Positions 51,500 to 60,594 are shown, numbered from the stretch's first letter. The stretch: DNA of 64,000 nt from Stenotrophomonas sp. 57 (GCF_030291075.1 NZ_CP127407.1:2044001-2108000), one strand, 5' to 3'. A program made the numbers and translations. Notes: generated by a model not told the origin, from the letters alone.

Positions 51500-51865
51500 T
51501 CAGCCCAGCACTTTCTGCACGGTGGCGACCAGCTGTTCCGGATTGAACGGCTTGACCAGCCAGCCGGTGGCGCCGGCGGCCTTGCCTTCGGACTTCTTGT
51601 CGGCGGCCGATTCGGTGGTCAGCATCAGCAGCGGGGTGAACTTGTAGTCCGGCAGCTGGCGCAGTTCGCGGATCAGCGCGATGCCGTCCATGTTCGGCAT
51701 GTTGACGTCGGTGACCACCGCATTGAAGCGTTGGCCCTTGGCGCGACCGAGCGCGACCGCGCCGTCTTCGGCTTCTTCGACGGCAAAACCGGCCGAGGTG
51801 AGGGCGAAGGAAACCATCTGGCGCATCGACGCCGAATCGTCCACCACCAAGATACGTGCGCTCAT
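51500..51865 (-). CDS. CheY-like single-domain response regulator
   Basis: This encodes 121 residues: one receiver domain with the acidic pair VVDDSASMRQM, phosphoacceptor in VVTDVNMPNMDG, Thr in MLTTES and Lys in LVKPFNPEQ. It differs from the motor CheY at 58.5 kb and belongs to the second cluster beside its CheA, so it is probably that kinase's partner (motor binding, phosphate sink or another output). The start overlaps the STAS gene's stop by four bases. Confidence 0.93.
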   Translation of the reverse strand: MSARILVVDDSASMRQMVSFALTSAGFAVEEAEDGAVALGRAKGQRFNAVVTDVNMPNMDGIALIRELRQLPDYKFTPLLMLTTESAADKKSEGKAAGATGWLVKPFNPEQLVATVQKVLG

Positions 51866-52170
51866 GCAGCGTTCTCCACAGATTTCAGGTTGTCATGGGT
51901 TACGTCCAGGCCCAGGGCCTGGGTGACGCCCAGCAGGCGCGCGGCGTCACGGAAGGTTGCGGTGCAACCGTGGAAGCCGGTGCCCAGGCCTGCCTCGCGG
52001 CGGGCCTGCACGAAGGCACACAGCACCTGCACGGCGGCTGTGTGGATGCGGGCGACCTGGCTTGCATCCAGGGTCAGCTCGCCTGCCTGCGCCACCAGCG
52101 GGGCGAGGCGGTTCTTGAGCTCGGTGCTGCTCTCGATGCCGAGATCCTCACCCAGTTCGACAGTGCTCAT
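51862..52170 (-). CDS. STAS-domain protein
   Basis: This encodes 102 residues from an ATG with a GGAGCAACG RBS; a TTG five codons earlier is less likely. It resembles anti-sigma-factor antagonist/STAS domains (LTLDASQVARIHTAAVQVL), but the conserved phosphorylatable serine position carries an alanine/threonine pair, so it may bind rather than be switched by a kinase. STAS proteins appear at the head of several chemotaxis operons; the role there is unknown. It is translationally coupled to the CheY gene. Confidence 0.8.
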   Translation of the reverse strand: MSTVELGEDLGIESSTELKNRLAPLVAQAGELTLDASQVARIHTAAVQVLCAFVQARREAGLGTGFHGCTATFRDAARLLGVTQALGLDVTHDNLKSVENAA

Positions 52171-52251
52171 CGTTGCTCCGGACAAACGGTTCCGTGATCC
52201 ATAACGGCACCCCGGCGGGGTTCTTTAGAGGAATCGACGCGGTGCGTCGGG

Positions 52252-53442
52252 TCAGCTCAGCAGCCGGGTGGCGTCGAGCAGGATCATCGGCCGCTGGCTG
52301 ACGCGTGCCACGCCGCGGAACAGGTCGTTCGAAATCTGGCAGATGCGGGCGGTATCCGGCGGTTCGATCTGCGAATCGGTGAGGTTGGCGACGTCTTCCA
52401 CTGCCGACACGCGCAGGCCGATGGTCTCGCCGTCCTCTTCCAGTACCACGATGCGGGTCTGGGCGTCGTCCTCCGCTGCCGCGGCGCCGAGGTGCAGGCC
52501 GAGGTCCATCACCGGTACCACCTGGCCGCGCAGGTTCATGATGCCGAGCATCGCTGGTGCGGTGCCGCGCAACGGCAGCAGCGGCACCGGCAACACCACT
52601 TCCTGCACTTTCAGCAGCTCCAGTGCGTAGGCCTGGGTGCCGCAGCGCAGGCGCAGCCAGCGTGAGGTGCGCTCGCCGGCGCGGCGGTTCTGGGGGTGTG
52701 GGCTGCTGGCGGGCTGGTGGGCCTGGGCCTGCAGCTCCTGCCAGCTGCTGGGGCGGTTGCCGGCAGGGGCATCCACGGCCACCCGTGGGGGCGGCGCGAC
52801 CGCGCTGCGTGCGGCGGGGGCCGGTACGGGGCGCGGCGCCGGGGGCGTGATGACTGCCGGAGGCGGCGTCGGTACGTCCTCGCCACCGGCCGCGGCTTCA
52901 AATGCCGCCTGCAGGCCCGGGCTGTCAATGTGGGCGAGCTGATGGCTGTCGGCCGGGTCGGTCTCGTAGATCACTTCGTCGGGCAGGTCATCCCAGGTCG
53001 GCTCGCGTTCGGCGGCCGCTTCGCTCGCTGGGCGCGGCCCGGCGCTACCGGCGGTGGCGGCTTGGAAAGCGGCCTCCAGCGCGGCCGGGTCCTCGGCTGG
53101 GGCGACGGTTCCTGTTTCGTAGATCACTTCGGCGGGCAGGTCGTCCCAGGTGGGCTCGCGTTCCGTGTCGGTCACGGCCGCGGTCACGGTCACGGGCGTC
53201 GATGCGGCGTTGAAGGCGGCCTCCAGGGCTGCGTCGTCTGCAGCGGGCTGTGCGACGACCGCGTCCGTCTCGTAGATGACTTCGGCGGGCAGGTCGTCCC
53301 AGGTCGGCTCACGCTCGGGTGCTACCTCGCTCGCCGGGCAGGGGCCGGCGCTATCGGGTGACGGCGTGGCAGGCGGGGGTGCCACAATCGCTTCGCCCAG
53401 CAACTCGTCCAGGTAATCGTCCAGTACGCCGGTGCTGTTCAT
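52252..53442 (-). CDS. parP: ParP-like CheW-domain protein with tandem acidic repeats
   Basis: This encodes 396 residues. The CheW domain is in the last 150 residues (RWLRLRCGTQAYALELLKVQ and NLRGQVVPVMDLGL). The first 240 residues are low-complexity Ala/Pro/Glu with three tandem repeats (about 43-79, 94-129 and 145-184), each built from EREPTWDDLP, EVIYET and ALEAAF. In Vibrio, ParP is a CheW-domain protein whose extension interacts with the ParA-like ParC to place chemotaxis arrays at the pole. Here a ParA-like gene overlaps its start by four bases, which supports that assignment. The number of repeats may vary between strains. Confidence 0.8.
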   Translation of the reverse strand: MNSTGVLDDYLDELLGEAIVAPPPATPSPDSAGPCPASEVAPEREPTWDDLPAEVIYETDAVVAQPAADDAALEAAFNAASTPVTVTAAVTDTEREPTWDDLPAEVIYETGTVAPAEDPAALEAAFQAATAGSAGPRPASEAAAEREPTWDDLPDEVIYETDPADSHQLAHIDSPGLQAAFEAAAGGEDVPTPPPAVITPPAPRPVPAPAARSAVAPPPRVAVDAPAGNRPSSWQELQAQAHQPASSPHPQNRRAGERTSRWLRLRCGTQAYALELLKVQEVVLPVPLLPLRGTAPAMLGIMNLRGQVVPVMDLGLHLGAAAAEDDAQTRIVVLEEDGETIGLRVSAVEDVANLTDSQIEPPDTARICQISNDLFRGVARVSQRPMILLDATRLLS

Positions 53443-54221
53443 GCGGCCTGCTCCAGGACGCGGGCATCCTCGCCGAGGATCCAGTTCAGGGCGCGGCGAT
53501 AGGCGGCCAGGCCACGGCCCGGGTAGTCTTCGCCCACGCTCGGCAGGGTCAGGCCGGCGGCATTACTGATGCGGGTGTCGATCGGAATTGCGTCTTCCCA
53601 CACGCGTGCGCCGTGACGGTCCTGCATGGTGCGCAGCGATTCGTTGCCGGCACGCGTGCGGCGGTCGAACAGGGTCGGCAGGATCGAGATCGGCAGGGGA
53701 CGGCGGCGCGAGCGCTCGACCATCTCGCCGGTGCGTACCATGCCATCCAGGCCATGCAAGGCCAGCGGCTCGGCCTGCGTCGGGATGATCAGGCGGTCGG
53801 CCGCAGCCAGTGCATTGATCATCAGCAGGCCCAGCGTCGGTGCGCAGTCGAGCAGGATGTAGTCGTGCTGGCCCTGGTGGCGCGCCAAGGCGTTCTGCAG
53901 GGCCAGGCCGAGGCCGGGCTGGTTGGCGCTGCGGCGCTCCAGCGTGGCCAGCGCCGACTGCGCGCAGACATAGTCCAGCCCTTGGATGCTGCTGGCATGG
54001 CACAGGCTGGAGAGATCTGCTGGCGGGGCGCCGAACAGTTCCAGCACGCCGGCCGGCGGCGGGTCCACCGGTACGCCGAAGGCGCGGCTGAGCGAGGCAT
54101 GGGGATCGAGATCGATCAGCAGCACGCGATGGCCGAGGGCGGCCAGGCCGCGGCCGAGGGCGAGGGTGGTGGTGGTCTTGCCGACTCCGCCCTTCTGGTT
54201 GGCGACTGCCCAGATGCGCAT
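53439..54221 (-). CDS. parC: ParA-family ATPase (ParC of the polar chemotaxis system)
   Basis: This encodes 260 residues. The deviant Walker A motif (NQKGGVGKTTTTLALG, residues 8-23) and the aspartate-containing LLIDLDPHASLSRA identify it as ParA/Soj-like. Context between motD and a ParP-like gene, as in Pseudomonas and Vibrio, indicates a role in polar localisation and segregation of chemoreceptor arrays, rather than plasmid or chromosome partition. It overlaps parP and lies four bases after motD. Confidence 0.88.
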   Translation of the reverse strand: MRIWAVANQKGGVGKTTTTLALGRGLAALGHRVLLIDLDPHASLSRAFGVPVDPPPAGVLELFGAPPADLSSLCHASSIQGLDYVCAQSALATLERRSANQPGLGLALQNALARHQGQHDYILLDCAPTLGLLMINALAAADRLIIPTQAEPLALHGLDGMVRTGEMVERSRRRPLPISILPTLFDRRTRAGNESLRTMQDRHGARVWEDAIPIDTRISNAAGLTLPSVGEDYPGRGLAAYRRALNWILGEDARVLEQAA

Positions 54222-54225
54222 CGGT

Positions 54226-55242
54226 TTACTCCTTCATTGCCGGGGGAACGGCGGCGCCGACACGGCTGCCAGCCGGCACCGGTGGCAACTTCACCGGTGC
54301 GATGGGGGAGGTGGGGACGCTGGCCGGAGTTGCGGCGGCTTGTTCGGTTGCGGTGCTGTCGGTGGCGCCGGTGGCTGCGTTCAGGCGCTGGCCGAGCGGA
54401 TCCACCGAATGCGAGGTGTCGGCCAGGATGATGACCATCACCCGGCGGTTGCGGTTGCGGCCCTGCGCACTGTCGTTGTCTTCGCGCGGGCGGAACTGGC
54501 CGTAGCCGACCATCGCCAGCCGCGACGGCTGCACGCCCTGGTCGGCGAACAGGTGGACCACGCTGGCCGCGCGCCCGGCCGACAGTTCCCAGTTCGAGGG
54601 GAAGGTGGCGGTGGCGATCGGCACGTTGTCGGTGTGGCCTTCCACGCGCACGCTGTTGGGCACGTCTCGCAGCACCTCGGCCAGGCTGGCCAGCGTCTGA
54701 CGTGCATGCACGTCCAGCGCGGCCGAGCCGGTCGGGAACAGGATGTCGCTGTTGATCTCGACCTCGATCCACAGCTCGGTACGGCGCACGCTGATCATGC
54801 CGCGGTCGATCAGCGGCGCCAGCGCGGCGGTGAGGCGGTCGGCGATGCTGTTGAGCTGGCGCTCGGCGCGGGCGATCTGCTCCTGGTTGTGCACCGACAC
54901 GGGCATGCGCATCTGCGAGGCCATCGACGGCAGCAGGGTCGGGTCGTGCGAGGGCGCCGGCGCGGACGGGCCGATCTTGGTGCCGGACTTGATCACCGAG
55001 GGGCTGTCCCAGCCGCCGCCCTGCACCTGCTTGTTGCCGACCTGCACCGGGTTGATCGTGCGCGGCGCACCCCCGAAGGCATCGGTGAGTGCGTCGGCCA
55101 TGATCCGGTACTTGCCCTCGTTGACCGAGGAGATCGCGTACATGACCACGAAGAAGGCGAGCAGCAGCGTCATCAGGTCGGCATAGGGGATCGCCCATGC
55201 TTCGTGGTTGGCGTGCTCTTCGTGGTGCTTGCGGCGGGCCAT
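54226..55242 (-). CDS. motD: flagellar motor stator protein MotD (MotB-like)
   Basis: This encodes 338 residues. One transmembrane helix near the N-terminus (YADLMTLLLAFFVVMYAISS, with the proton-binding Asp) is followed by a plug-linker and a C-terminal OmpA-like peptidoglycan-binding domain (about 150-290). It ends in a low-complexity Ala/Thr/Pro tail. MotC and MotD form the second stator of the polar motor in Pseudomonas, useful on surfaces. Starts one base after motC and is translationally linked. Confidence 0.92.
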   Translation of the reverse strand: MARRKHHEEHANHEAWAIPYADLMTLLLAFFVVMYAISSVNEGKYRIMADALTDAFGGAPRTINPVQVGNKQVQGGGWDSPSVIKSGTKIGPSAPAPSHDPTLLPSMASQMRMPVSVHNQEQIARAERQLNSIADRLTAALAPLIDRGMISVRRTELWIEVEINSDILFPTGSAALDVHARQTLASLAEVLRDVPNSVRVEGHTDNVPIATATFPSNWELSAGRAASVVHLFADQGVQPSRLAMVGYGQFRPREDNDSAQGRNRNRRVMVIILADTSHSVDPLGQRLNAATGATDSTATEQAAATPASVPTSPIAPVKLPPVPAGSRVGAAVPPAMKE

Positions 55243-55243
55243 G

Positions 55244-55984
55244 TCAGTGCAGGAAGCCGGAGAGGTTGGTTTCGATGTTGCGCGGGTTCTCGCCCTGGGC
55301 GATCGAGATCAGGCCTTCGATGACCATCTCGCGGTCGCGGGTGTTGTGCGAGATCACACTCTTGAGCTTTGCAGCGATCGGCAGGAACAGCAGGTTGGCC
55401 GAGGCGATGCCGTAGATGGTGGCGGTGAACGCGGCAGCGATGCCGTGGCCCAGCTTGCTCGGGTCGGCCAGGTTCTTCATGACCGCGATCAGGCCGAGCA
55501 CGGCGCCGATGATGCCCAGCGTGGGCGCGTAGATGCCCATCGCCTCGAAGACCTTGGCGCCGGCCTGGTCCTGGTGTTCCTGGCTGCCCAGTTCGATTTC
55601 CAGCATGTGCCGCATCGATTCGGGTTCGACGCCGTCCACCAGCAGCTGCAGGCCCTTGCGCAGGAACGGGTCCTGCTGCGCTTCCACCTGCGATTCCAGG
55701 CCCAGCAGGCCCTGGCGGCGGGCGATGTTGCTCCACTCGACGATCTGCTGGATCAGTTCGCGGCGATCGCTGTGCGGCGGGCGCACGACCCAGCGCACGA
55801 TCTTGAACGCATGCTTGAACACGGCCGGCGAGGTGTGCAGCAGGATCGCGGCCACGGTACCGACGATGACGATCACAAACGCCGCAGGCGACCACAGCGA
55901 CGCCAGGCCGGCGCCCTTGAGGATGCTGCCACCGACCAGCGAGGCCAGGGCGAGAAAGAGTCCAATGAGGCTGAGTCTATCCAT
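55244..55984 (-). CDS. motC: flagellar motor stator protein MotC (MotA-like)
   Basis: This encodes 246 residues with four membrane segments. The start at 55984 (MDRLSLIGLFLALASLVGG) places the first helix at the N-terminus; a longer frame starting at 56041 adds an unlikely leader. The cytoplasmic loop with charged residues that contact FliG (about 90-150) and the two C-terminal helices (TLGIIGAVLGLIAVM) are present. It partners MotD. Confidence 0.93.
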   Translation of the reverse strand: MDRLSLIGLFLALASLVGGSILKGAGLASLWSPAAFVIVIVGTVAAILLHTSPAVFKHAFKIVRWVVRPPHSDRRELIQQIVEWSNIARRQGLLGLESQVEAQQDPFLRKGLQLLVDGVEPESMRHMLEIELGSQEHQDQAGAKVFEAMGIYAPTLGIIGAVLGLIAVMKNLADPSKLGHGIAAAFTATIYGIASANLLFLPIAAKLKSVISHNTRDREMVIEGLISIAQGENPRNIETNLSGFLH

Positions 55985-56097
55985 GGTTCCGGTATCGGCT
56001 TGTATGAATGGGACTTGAGACACCGGGAGAATCTGGTGCAACGGAGTTCACAGTTTTCCGCGTCGCCGGGCATGGCCCGGCGCAACCACGACGGGGG

Positions 56098-57909
56098 TCA
56101 TCTCAACCCGTCCACGTCCAGGATCAGCGCCATGCGACCATCGCCGATCAAGGTTGCACCGGCATAACCGCGCAGGCCGCGCAGAGCCTTCGGCAGGGGC
56201 TTGATGACCACTTCCTCGCGTCCGCGCACCTGGTCCACGACCAGGCCGAAGCGTGCTTCGCCGGCCTGCAGCACCACGATGGTCAGCAGGGTCGAGGCGG
56301 CCGGCGTCACATCCAGCCACTGACGCAGATCGACCAGCGGCAGGGTGTGCGAGCGGCGATCAAGCACGGCGCGGCCATCGAACCATCCCAGCGAGGTCCG
56401 GGGCGCGTGCAGCACCTCCATCACGCGGGCCAGCGGCAGCGCATAGACGTCCTCGCCGGCCTGCACCAGCAGGGTCGGCAGGATCGCCAGGGTCAGCGGC
56501 ACGCGGATCAGGAAGCGGCTGCCACGACCCAGTTCCGACTGGATCTGGATCTGGCCGCTCAGTTCGCGGATGCGCGACTGCACCACGTCCATGCCGACGC
56601 CACGGCCGGAAATATCGGTGACCTGCTGCTTGGTCGAGAAGCCGGGCAGGAACACCAGGTGCAGGCACTCCTCGCTGCTCAGGCGGGCGGCGGCTTCCGG
56701 GTCGATCAGGCCCTTCTCGCGCGCCTTGGCGCGCAGCTTTTCCGGGTCGATGCCGGCGCCATCGTCCTGCACCTCGATACTGACGTAGTCACCTTCCTGC
56801 TGGGCGGACAGGCGCACGTGGCCCATCCGTGGCTTGCCCTGGGCCTCGCGCAGCTCGGGCATTTCCACGCCGTGGTCGATGGCGTTGCGGACCAGGTGCA
56901 CCAGCGGATCGGCCAGCGCTTCGACCAGGTTGCGGTCCAGCTCGGTCTCGGCGCCGATCAGCTCCAGGTCCACTTCCTTCTTGAGCGAGCGGGCGACATC
57001 GCGGGCGACCTTGGGAAAGCGCGAGAACACCTTGCCGACCGGCTGCATGCGGGTGCGCATCACCGCCGACTGCAGGCGGGCAGTGGCAATGTCCAGCGTC
57101 GATACAGCGCGGTCCAGCTCCTCATCGCGCAGGCGTGCGCGCAGGGTCTTCAGGCGGTTGCGTGACAGCACCAGTTCGCCGATCAGGTTGACGATCGCAT
57201 CCAGGCGCTTGGTATCCACGCGCACGGTGTGCTCGGCTTCGGCCAGCGGTTTGGCGGCGGGCTTGGCTGCCGGAGCGGCGGCCGCTGGGCGAGGCGCCGG
57301 CGGGGCAGCGACCGGCTTGCTGCCGGGCGCGGCGCCACCATGCAGCTGGTCGAGCAGGGCTTCGAACTCGTCTTCGCTGATCAATCCATCGTCGGCCTTC
57401 TTCGCCGGTGCGACCGCAGTCGGCGCGTTGCCGCCGTGCAGCTGGTCGAGCAGGGCCTCGAATTCGTCTTCGGTGATCAGGTCGCCGCCAGCGGCAGCCG
57501 GTGCGGCGGCGCTCGGGGCTGCGGTACCGCCACCGTGCATGTCGAACTGGGCGATCAGCTCCGGCGGGGCGTAGCCCGGTTCGGTGCCCGACGACACCGC
57601 GTCGAGCATTGACTGCAGGTAGTCCAGCGATTGCTGGGCGGCGTCGAAGTGATGGGCCTGCAGCACGGCCTGCCCGGCGCGCGCGATCCCCAGTGCTTCT
57701 TCGGCGGCGTGACACAGCTCGACCATGGCGGTGACGCCTAGGAAGCCGGCGCCGCCCTTGAGCGTGTGGTAGCCGCGGAACACCGCGTTGAGCTGCTCGC
57801 TGTCCTGCGGCGCCTGCTCCAGCGACACCAGCTGTTCGCCCAGGCGGTCCAGGATTTCCTGTGCCTCGATGATGAAATCGGCAGTGATGTCGTCGGATAC
57901 CGCGCTCAT
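56098..57909 (-). CDS. cheA: chemotaxis histidine kinase CheA (first copy)
   Basis: This encodes 603 residues. It has a P1 HPt with His48 (RGYHTLKGGAG), then instead of a P2 domain a flexible Ala/Pro linker holding two copies of LI(T/S)EDEFEALLDQLHGG (144-160 and 176-192), then dimerisation, ATPase and CheW-like domains. These short motifs resemble the CheY-binding N-terminus of FliM and the CheZ tail. It is probably the kinase that phosphorylates the flagellar CheY. The start at 57909 is chosen over a longer frame that overlaps cheZ. Confidence 0.93.
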   Translation of the reverse strand: MSAVSDDITADFIIEAQEILDRLGEQLVSLEQAPQDSEQLNAVFRGYHTLKGGAGFLGVTAMVELCHAAEEALGIARAGQAVLQAHHFDAAQQSLDYLQSMLDAVSSGTEPGYAPPELIAQFDMHGGGTAAPSAAAPAAAGGDLITEDEFEALLDQLHGGNAPTAVAPAKKADDGLISEDEFEALLDQLHGGAAPGSKPVAAPPAPRPAAAAPAAKPAAKPLAEAEHTVRVDTKRLDAIVNLIGELVLSRNRLKTLRARLRDEELDRAVSTLDIATARLQSAVMRTRMQPVGKVFSRFPKVARDVARSLKKEVDLELIGAETELDRNLVEALADPLVHLVRNAIDHGVEMPELREAQGKPRMGHVRLSAQQEGDYVSIEVQDDGAGIDPEKLRAKAREKGLIDPEAAARLSSEECLHLVFLPGFSTKQQVTDISGRGVGMDVVQSRIRELSGQIQIQSELGRGSRFLIRVPLTLAILPTLLVQAGEDVYALPLARVMEVLHAPRTSLGWFDGRAVLDRRSHTLPLVDLRQWLDVTPAASTLLTIVVLQAGEARFGLVVDQVRGREEVVIKPLPKALRGLRGYAGATLIGDGRMALILDVDGLR

Positions 57910-57911
57910 GG

Positions 57912-58517
57912 TTACAGCCCCAGATCCGACAACAGGTCGTCGGCGTCGTTCTGCGAGACCGCGTGGCGGTCCAGTCCCTTCAATGCCGGCCCGGCCAGTT
58001 CCGGGTCGGTGCGATGCTGTTCCGGCGGCAGGCCGAGTGCGCCGAAACCTTCGTGTACGCGGCGCACGATGCCGACCACGCGCCGGATGATCTGTCCGGT
58101 CAGGTCCTGGTAGCTCTGGGTCAGGGCGATTTCGGTGAGGTTGTGGCGGATGCGCTCGAGCTGCGCGTCCTGGCCGGGCTGCAGGCCTTCGGCGCGCAGC
58201 TGTTCGGTCAGGCTGCGGCATTCCTCGGCCAGGTCCAGGGTGCGGTGGGTGGCCTGTTCGGTCATCGCCACCACGTGGTCCAGGCGTGCGCAGGCGTCGT
58301 CCAGTTCACCGGCTTCGCTCGGCACGGTCGGCAGTTCACCCAGCGCTTGACCCAGCTCGCGGGCCAGCCGCGAAAGGCCGCTCATCATCGGCTGCGTGCG
58401 CAGCGCGACCAGTCCGTCGATGCGTTGCCGCCAAGCGGCTTCGTCACCGGACTCCAGCGCGTCCAGGGCTTCCTGCAGGCGCAGGGCGAGGGCGTTCCTG
58501 TCGACCGTGGTATCCAT
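57912..58517 (-). CDS. cheZ: CheY-P phosphatase CheZ
   Basis: This encodes 201 residues, mostly long helices. The catalytic glutamine region (LTQSYQDLTGQIIRRV) and the C-terminal CheY-binding tail (QNDADDLLSDLGL) are intact. It dephosphorylates CheY-P to end a tumble or reversal signal. It lies two bases before cheA and overlaps cheY by one base. Confidence 0.93.
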   Translation of the reverse strand: MDTTVDRNALALRLQEALDALESGDEAAWRQRIDGLVALRTQPMMSGLSRLARELGQALGELPTVPSEAGELDDACARLDHVVAMTEQATHRTLDLAEECRSLTEQLRAEGLQPGQDAQLERIRHNLTEIALTQSYQDLTGQIIRRVVGIVRRVHEGFGALGLPPEQHRTDPELAGPALKGLDRHAVSQNDADDLLSDLGL

Positions 58518-58909
58518 CAGGCGCTGGCCGCCAGGCGTTCGAAGATCTTGCCCAGCTTCTCTTCCAGCGTCTGCGCGGTGAACGGCTTGATGATGTAGCC
58601 GTTGACGCCGCTCTGTGCCGCTTCGATGATCTGCTCGCGCTTGGCTTCGGCGGTGACCATCAGCACAGGCAGCGTTTTCAGCTTGGCGTCGGCGCGGATC
58701 GCCTTCAGCAGCTCGATGCCGGTCATCACCGGCATGTTCCAGTCGGTGACCACGAAATCGAACGGCTGGCTCTGCAGCAACGACAGCGCGGCATGCCCGT
58801 CCTCGGCTTCGGCGGTGTTGGTGAAGCCCAGATCGCCCAGCAGGTTCTTGACGATGCGACGCATGGTCGAAAAGTCGTCGACGATCAGGATGCGCATGTT
58901 CTTGTTCAA
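58517..58909 (-). CDS. cheY: flagellar response regulator CheY
   Basis: This encodes 130 residues as a single receiver, phosphoacceptor Asp56 ([12 protein letters not shown]), with conserved Thr and Lys switch residues. CheY-P binds FliM to change motor rotation. The start is ambiguous: a TTG at 58909 has an AAGGAA RBS at good spacing, while an ATG at 58897 has none; the TTG is preferred, giving [10 protein letters not shown]. Confidence 0.94.
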   Translation of the reverse strand: MNKNMRILIVDDFSTMRRIVKNLLGDLGFTNTAEAEDGHAALSLLQSQPFDFVVTDWNMPVMTGIELLKAIRADAKLKTLPVLMVTAEAKREQIIEAAQSGVNGYIIKPFTAQTLEEKLGKIFERLAASA

Positions 58910-58966
58910 AGCAGAGTTCCTTTGTTGTTCATTCCGGGCGGCCGGGGGCAGCCGCCTCGGGGATGT

Positions 58967-59710
58967 TCATTCTTCAAGGCCGGCGTCGACCGCCTCGAAT
59001 ATCTTCAGTCGGCCCCGCAGGCGCAGTACCGCCTGGCCGTGGATCTGGCAGACCCGCGATTCGCTCACGCCGAGCACTGCGCCGATCTCCTTCAGGTTCA
59101 GCTCCTGCTCGTAGTACAGCGAGAGCACCAGCTGTTCGCGCTCGGGCAGGTGGCCGATGGCCTTGCCCAGCTCGCGGCCGAATTCGCCGCGCTCCAGCAC
59201 CTGCTGTGGGGTCGGGCCGCCCTGGGCGACGGTGTCCAGCTCGCCCTGGTCCTCGATGCGCGATTCCAGGCTCAGCACCTGGCCGCGTGCGGCGTCTTCC
59301 ATCAACCGCAGGTACTCTGGCAACGGCATCTCCATCGCCGCGGCCACTTCGGTGGCGCTGGCGGCACGGCCGCTGCTCTGTTCGAGGCGGCGGATGGTGG
59401 CGGCGGCGTCACGCGCACGGCGGTGCACCGAACGCGGCACCCAGTCGCCGCGGCGGATCTCGTCGATCATCGAGCCACGGATGCGGATCGAGGCATAGGT
59501 CTCGAACGAGGCGCCCTGGTCGGCGTCATAGCTGCGCGAGGCTTCGATCAGGCCCATCATGCCGGCCTGGATCAGGTCGTCCACTTCGACGCTGGCCGGC
59601 AACCGCGCAGCCAGGTGGTGGGCGATGCGCCGCACCAGATCCGAGTGCTGGGCGATGACCTCGTTGGCTGCCGAGCGCTGGACCTCCCGGTACTGGGCTG
59701 CGCCTTTCAT
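58967..59710 (-). CDS. fliA: RNA polymerase sigma-28 factor FliA
   Basis: This encodes 247 residues. Regions 2, 3 and 4 are present, including VDDLIQAGMMGLIEASRSYD (region 2) and the region 4 helix-turn-helix (LNLKEIGAVLGVSESRVCQI). FliA directs transcription of late flagellar and chemotaxis genes from promoters such as those at 41.7, 45.2, 45.8, 46.7 and 49.2 kb here. It overlaps fleN by four bases. Confidence 0.96.
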   Translation of the reverse strand: MKGAAQYREVQRSAANEVIAQHSDLVRRIAHHLAARLPASVEVDDLIQAGMMGLIEASRSYDADQGASFETYASIRIRGSMIDEIRRGDWVPRSVHRRARDAAATIRRLEQSSGRAASATEVAAAMEMPLPEYLRLMEDAARGQVLSLESRIEDQGELDTVAQGGPTPQQVLERGEFGRELGKAIGHLPEREQLVLSLYYEQELNLKEIGAVLGVSESRVCQIHGQAVLRLRGRLKIFEAVDAGLEE

Positions 59711-60594
59711 GCGGCCACCCCGCGCTGCTTGAGGATGCGCTCGAGGAAGAACTCGACGCCGCCACGCGGCTCGGTCGGCGCCTGCCAGCGGGCGGTGCGG
59801 CGGGCAATCTCGGTGATCGCCAGCGCGGCCGGGCTGGACGGATAAGCCTTCACCACCGGCTGCTGGCGCTGCACCGACAGGCGCAGCCAGTCATCCTGCG
59901 GCACGCAGCCCAGGTAGTTCAGCGAGACATCGGCAAGGAACTTCTCGCAGACGCGGGTCAGCTTCTCGTACAGCACGCGGCCTTCGTTGGGATCGCGCAC
60001 CATGTTGGCCACCACCTGGATGCGGTCCACGCCGCGCTCGCGTGACAGCACCTTGATCAGTGCGTAGGCATCGGTGATCGAAGCCGGTTCGTCACAGACC
60101 ACCACCACGGTGTCCTGCGCGGCCTGGCAGAAGGTCAGCACGCCGTCGGTGATGCCGGCGGCGGTGTCGACCACCATGATGTCCAGCTCGCGTTCCAGTT
60201 CGGAGAACACGTTGACCAGGCCGACATGCTCGGCCGGGGCCAGCTCGGCCATGTGCCGGCGGCCGGACGCGGCCGGGACCACCAGCACGCCATTCGGGCC
60301 TTCGACGATGACGTCGTCCAGCGAGCAGCGGCCGGCGACCAGGTCGGCCAGCGTAAAGGTGGGGTTCAGTCCCAGGATCACGTCGATGTTGGCCAGGCCA
60401 AGGTCGGCGTCCAGCAGCAGCGTGCGCTTGCCCATGCCGGCCAGTGCCACGGCCAGGTTGGCCGAGACATTGGTCTTGCCCACGCCGCCCTTGCCGCCGG
60501 TCACGGCAATGGTGCGCACAGGGCCGAGCGGCTCGCTGCGGGTGGCCGACAGCGGGAAGGTCTTGGTCAGCTTGGCGTACTCACGCGACGGCAT
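59707..60594 (-). CDS. fleN: flagellar number regulator FleN/FlhG (MinD-like ATPase)
   Basis: This encodes 295 residues. The Walker A motif GGKGGVGKTNVSANLA (about 33-48) and the LLLDADLGLANIDVILG block are typical. FleN/FlhG limits flagellum number by antagonising FleQ/FlrA and, with FlhF, keeps a single polar flagellum. It overlaps flhF by 14 bases and fliA by four. Confidence 0.94.
   Translation of the reverse strand: MPSREYAKLTKTFPLSATRSEPLGPVRTIAVTGGKGGVGKTNVSANLAVALAGMGKRTLLLDADLGLANIDVILGLNPTFTLADLVAGRCSLDDVIVEGPNGVLVVPAASGRRHMAELAPAEHVGLVNVFSELERELDIMVVDTAAGITDGVLTFCQAAQDTVVVVCDEPASITDAYALIKVLSRERGVDRIQVVANMVRDPNEGRVLYEKLTRVCEKFLADVSLNYLGCVPQDDWLRLSVQRQQPVVKAYPSSPAALAITEIARRTARWQAPTEPRGGVEFFLERILKQRGVAA

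Noticed and set aside
58518..58963. A coding region on the plus strand opposite cheY
   Set aside because: It lacks any recognisable motif and overlaps cheY, which has all receiver residues.
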